Virus record (IMG/VR): IMGVR_UViG_3300030117_006441
Span: 1 to 54,287 of that record
Reading direction: 5' to 3' (one strand)
Origin: a virus
DNA length: 54,287 nt
In this document: piece by piece, positions 51,709-54,287 of the stretch
Layout of the letters: the number at the start of each line of letters is the position of its first letter
How positions within the stretch are numbered: the stretch's first letter is position 1
Made by a program: the position numbers and the translations under genes
The notes under the pieces: generated by a model
What the model saw: the letters and a program-made list of their open reading frames with translations, nothing else
Told to the model about the DNA's origin: nothing
Databases searched by the model: none

Positions 51709-53235
51709 ATGTCTGATATATTTAATTTAGAATCGTATACAGACGTTAATGCGACAAACGGTGTCACATCTGGTTCCAGATTTGGAACAGGATTAGACAC
51801 TGGTGATCTTCGTAGAAAGTTTAACTTTGGTGACAGAGTTTCTGAGTTAGCAATAGCTCAAGATCCGTTTTTTAGATTCGTAAGTAAAGTAGCTAAAAAA
51901 CCAACTGATGATCCAAGTTTTAAATTTACTGAGAAGAGAGGTTCGTGGCATAAACGTTATGCATACGTAACTGCACATAGTGCAAGTGCGCCTAGCGCTG
52001 TAGTAGATGATGCTACTGTTGGTGCTGGTGCTGTAGATGCTGGTGACACATATTATTTTGGTTTTATGGGAGATTATTTATCTGCTGGTAATAAACAAAA
52101 TGTATTTGGTCAAGCAAACGGTAAAATACAAGTTGGTGCTTCTGGTACTCAACCTTCATTTTTAATTCCAGGTCAAATGGTGAAAATCCCTTATGGTTCT
52201 TCAAGTGCAACATTTAGTAGTGGAAAAATTTCTGCTATTGATGGATACTTAGTTGCAAAAATAGAATCTGTGGATTTAGTTTCAGTTAGTGAAATGGCTG
52301 TATGTAAATGTACTATTGTTAAAGGTACTGCTTCTGCTATAGAACTTGCTGCTTACCATGGTGCATCAGATGCACTTAATGCTCAAGATATTCATGGCAT
52401 GAATATTCATGATGAGTTAGAGCCTAAAAGATCATATGTAGTTGGTTCAGCTTTCGCAGAAGGTTCTGGTTATCCAGAAACTTGGAAAGATCAGCCTTAT
52501 TCTACAGGTCAAGGTCAAACTCAAATATGGAAAACTTCATGTGCTATGACAAATACTGCAAGAGCTACTTCTCTTAAGTATGAGTCTAATGAGTGGGCTA
52601 GAATCTGGAAAGATAAACTGATAGAGCATAAATTTGACATGGAACAATCATTACTATTTGGTTCTCAATATAGTGATGCTAGTGGTGTTAATTATACTCA
52701 AGGTGCTGTAGATTGGATTTCAACTTATGGTAACTCATTTACATTAGCTACTGGTACTAAAACAGCTGATGATTTTTTAAATGATATGTCTAATTTGTTA
52801 GACCCAAGATACAACAATAGTAAATCAACTGTTTTCTTCTGTTCTACAGATGTATATAATTGGTTACATAAATTAGGTGGATACTTCCAAAATAATTTGG
52901 AAATTTCTTCTAATTTTAGAGCTGATTTAGCTGTAACAGGCAGAAAGAAAGTTCTTGGTTTAGATACTACAACTATTTCAACAGTATATGGTGATATGAA
53001 TGTTGTTAGAAATATCCACCTAGATGGCACTAATATTGCTATGCTAGCTATAGATATGAAACATTGTGCATATAGACCTCTTGTTGGAAATGGTTTAAAT
53101 AGAGATACTTCAGTATACGTAGGAGTTCAAACTTTAGAGAACTCTGGGGTCGATCGTAGAGTAGATATGATATTAACTGAAGCTGGTATGCAATGGGAGA
53201 TGCCTGAATCTCACGCTGTATGGACCAAAGCTTAA
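51709..53235 (+). CDS. major capsid protein (508 aa)
   Basis: A 508-aa protein directly after the scaffold-like gene with AAAGGAGA RBS. The start (DIFNLESYTDVNATNGVTSG) and DPFFRFVSKVAKKPTDDPSFKFTEKRGSWHKRYAYV, with a central inserted beta domain (about 90-210), look like an HK97-fold coat protein of the larger type. FDMEQSLLFGS and the C-terminal VQTLENSGVDRRVDMILTEAG fit a P-loop/A-domain end. The assignment is by position, length and style. Confidence 0.8.
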   Translation: MSDIFNLESYTDVNATNGVTSGSRFGTGLDTGDLRRKFNFGDRVSELAIAQDPFFRFVSKVAKKPTDDPSFKFTEKRGSWHKRYAYVTAHSASAPSAVVDDATVGAGAVDAGDTYYFGFMGDYLSAGNKQNVFGQANGKIQVGASGTQPSFLIPGQMVKIPYGSSSATFSSGKISAIDGYLVAKIESVDLVSVSEMAVCKCTIVKGTASAIELAAYHGASDALNAQDIHGMNIHDELEPKRSYVVGSAFAEGSGYPETWKDQPYSTGQGQTQIWKTSCAMTNTARATSLKYESNEWARIWKDKLIEHKFDMEQSLLFGSQYSDASGVNYTQGAVDWISTYGNSFTLATGTKTADDFLNDMSNLLDPRYNNSKSTVFFCSTDVYNWLHKLGGYFQNNLEISSNFRADLAVTGRKKVLGLDTTTISTVYGDMNVVRNIHLDGTNIAMLAIDMKHCAYRPLVGNGLNRDTSVYVGVQTLENSGVDRRVDMILTEAGMQWEMPESHAVWTKA

Positions 53236-53250
53236 GAAAGGAGTTAAATC

Positions 53251-53763
53251 ATGGGAATTCCATTATATGGACAAAATAAAGATGGTAATGCTATTGATAA
53301 AGCGTTAAATGGTGGATATGGTCAAGATGCTGGATCTGATTTAGCAGATAGTACTGATGCTGTAGCTATGACTAGCGCTGATTTTGGTAAAACATTCTGG
53401 TGCTTACTAGATGGTGCTGCAAAAACAGTAACATTACCTGCTAACGTTGGTGATGCAGATATTGGTAAAAAAATCAAAATCTTACAAAGAGTTGATTTGG
53501 TTGCTAGTGGTGTATTAACAATCTCTGCAGGTTCTGGTAATACGTTTTCTGCAAACAGCTATGCTCTTGGTGTAGCTATTGATGAATTCAGACCATCTGA
53601 AGCTAATAATACCTTAACTATTACTGGAGCTAATACTAACTCTGCATTTGGTGAAAACTCTTCAATTACTATTACAGTAGTTGAAGGTGGTGAATATATG
53701 CTGGAGATAGATGCAAGAGCTCTTGGTAGTGGTAATGACGGTATTGCATTCACAACAGTATAA
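53251..53763 (+). CDS. head decoration-like protein (170 aa)
   Basis: A 170-aa Gly/Ala/Asp-rich protein after AAAGGAG. GIPLYGQNKDGNAIDKALNGG is followed by a beta-rich C-terminus (KTVTLPANVGDADIGKKIKIL, TLTITGANTNSAFGENSS) like the small capsid-surface or fibre-like proteins of aquatic phages. Follows the capsid gene directly. Confidence 0.6.
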   Translation: MGIPLYGQNKDGNAIDKALNGGYGQDAGSDLADSTDAVAMTSADFGKTFWCLLDGAAKTVTLPANVGDADIGKKIKILQRVDLVASGVLTISAGSGNTFSANSYALGVAIDEFRPSEANNTLTITGANTNSAFGENSSITITVVEGGEYMLEIDARALGSGNDGIAFTTV

Positions 53764-53774
53764 GGAGGTAGATT

Positions 53775-54236
53775 ATGGCTGGAAAATACTGGATAGCTGG
53801 TAAACCTGACAAAGTTGTTAATTGTAAAGATGTATCAGGTTCTGCCGCTGGTGTAAATGTAGGTAGTATAATCAAACTAAGTAAAACCTTCTCATATACA
53901 GAGATGACAGATGGTGGTGGTACAGTAGGTAGCCTTCTATGGGAAGAGAGTATTCCTGTAGGGGCAACAGTACTACATTGCGCAGTTGTAAACTTAGTTA
54001 AGTTTGGTGGCGATTCAAGCGCAACAATAAGAGTAGGAGATGGAACAGATCATGATAGATATATGACAGGTACGCCTGATGTATTTCTTAATGCAGATGC
54101 TCTATCTTTAGGAAATGTTTCAGGAGTAGCATATCATGCTACTGCTAAACAGCCTAATATTCTTGTTACTTCAGGATCTGATTGGGGTGCTGTTGATTCT
54201 GGTAGCGCTACAATAGAGTTATACTACATGGTATAA
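53775..54236 (+). CDS. head/virion protein (153 aa)
   Basis: A 153-aa protein after AAGGAGG. Strand-rich (VGSIIKLSKTFSYTEMTDGGG, GATVLHCAVVNLVKFGGDSS) with an even pattern typical of a jelly roll. It ends 3 bases before the right copy of the 48-bp stem-loop. Probably a capsid-associated protein; function not recognised. Confidence 0.55.
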   Translation: MAGKYWIAGKPDKVVNCKDVSGSAAGVNVGSIIKLSKTFSYTEMTDGGGTVGSLLWEESIPVGATVLHCAVVNLVKFGGDSSATIRVGDGTDHDRYMTGTPDVFLNADALSLGNVSGVAYHATAKQPNILVTSGSDWGAVDSGSATIELYYMV

Positions 54237-54239
54237 ATA

Positions 54240-54287
54240 TTTGGGGGCTGTGACTGCGGAGAGCTTCCCCTCCCTGTAGTCGCAGTT
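54240..54287. repeat. 48-bp stem-loop repeat, right copy
   Basis: Identical to 66-113; stem arms at 54248-54259 and 54274-54285. It directly follows a virion gene stop and ends exactly at the window edge, so its right flank cannot be compared. It probably marks the junction where a further late gene (the tail at 1-59) belongs. Confidence 0.85.

Noticed and set aside
1-54287. TGA reassigned to Trp throughout
   Set aside because: TGA ends several genes at coupled junctions (for example at 3888-3890, 14417-14419 and 45327-45329), so it works as a stop; only the small gene at 47961 has it in frame.
1-54287. CRISPR array, insertion sequence or integrase
   Set aside because: No regularly spaced repeats, transposase motifs or recombinase motifs were seen on either strand.

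Overview
The window is most of the genome of an AT-rich (about 30% G+C by eye) tailed bacteriophage, probably with a short, podovirus-like tail. It has a P22-like portal, a terminase pair, a capsid protein, ring/adaptor and hub proteins, fibres, a lysozyme-type endolysin and a run of large internal (ejection) proteins. I see no tape measure, sheath, integrase or DNA polymerase. Start sites mostly have strong GGAG/AGGAGG ribosome-binding sites, and neighbouring genes overlap by ATGA or TAATG. The host is therefore likely a low-GC, Shine-Dalgarno-using aquatic bacterium; this is inference.

Layout. A divergent control region lies near 43.9-44.2 kb. Rightward from it run the late genes: small terminase, Zn-finger protein, large terminase, portal, scaffold-like protein, major capsid protein and head proteins to the right edge. 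The same programme continues from the left edge: adaptors, fibre-like proteins, endolysin, phosphoesterase, holin-like protein, tail hub (1266 aa), fibre (706 aa), six internal proteins, and two giants of 2887 and 918 aa ending at 31.3 kb. Leftward from 43.9 to 31.3 kb run the early genes. They encode a CAU tRNA embedded in a long structured non-coding tract, small unknown proteins, a ubiquitin-like conjugation cassette, an ERF annealing protein, an SSB-like protein, an AEP primase-DnaB helicase fusion, a winged-helix protein, a radical SAM enzyme and a PD-(D/E)XK nuclease. The two programmes converge at 31.3 kb, where their stop codons overlap.

A 48-bp stem-loop repeat sits at 66-113 and again at the extreme right edge. 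The left copy follows the tail of a gene not otherwise present, so the two edges are near each other on the genome but at least one gene is missing between them.

Three things stand out. (1) A four-gene ubiquitin-like cassette: a Ubl ending in GGC, a possible E2-like protein, a JAMM peptidase with an intact zinc motif, and an E1/ThiF enzyme. (2) A 2887-aa protein in the ejection-protein block that carries a GDYDIDK motif preceded by an R-x-P element, the signature of double-psi beta-barrel RNA polymerases; it may be a virion-packaged polymerase. (3) A set of closed, multi-branched RNA folds in the non-coding spacers of the leftward operon, including an almost perfect cloverleaf at 41663-41777 and a tract of about 570 nt next to the tRNA.

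Functions named for virion proteins rest on order and motif recognition from sequence alone; no database search was possible.
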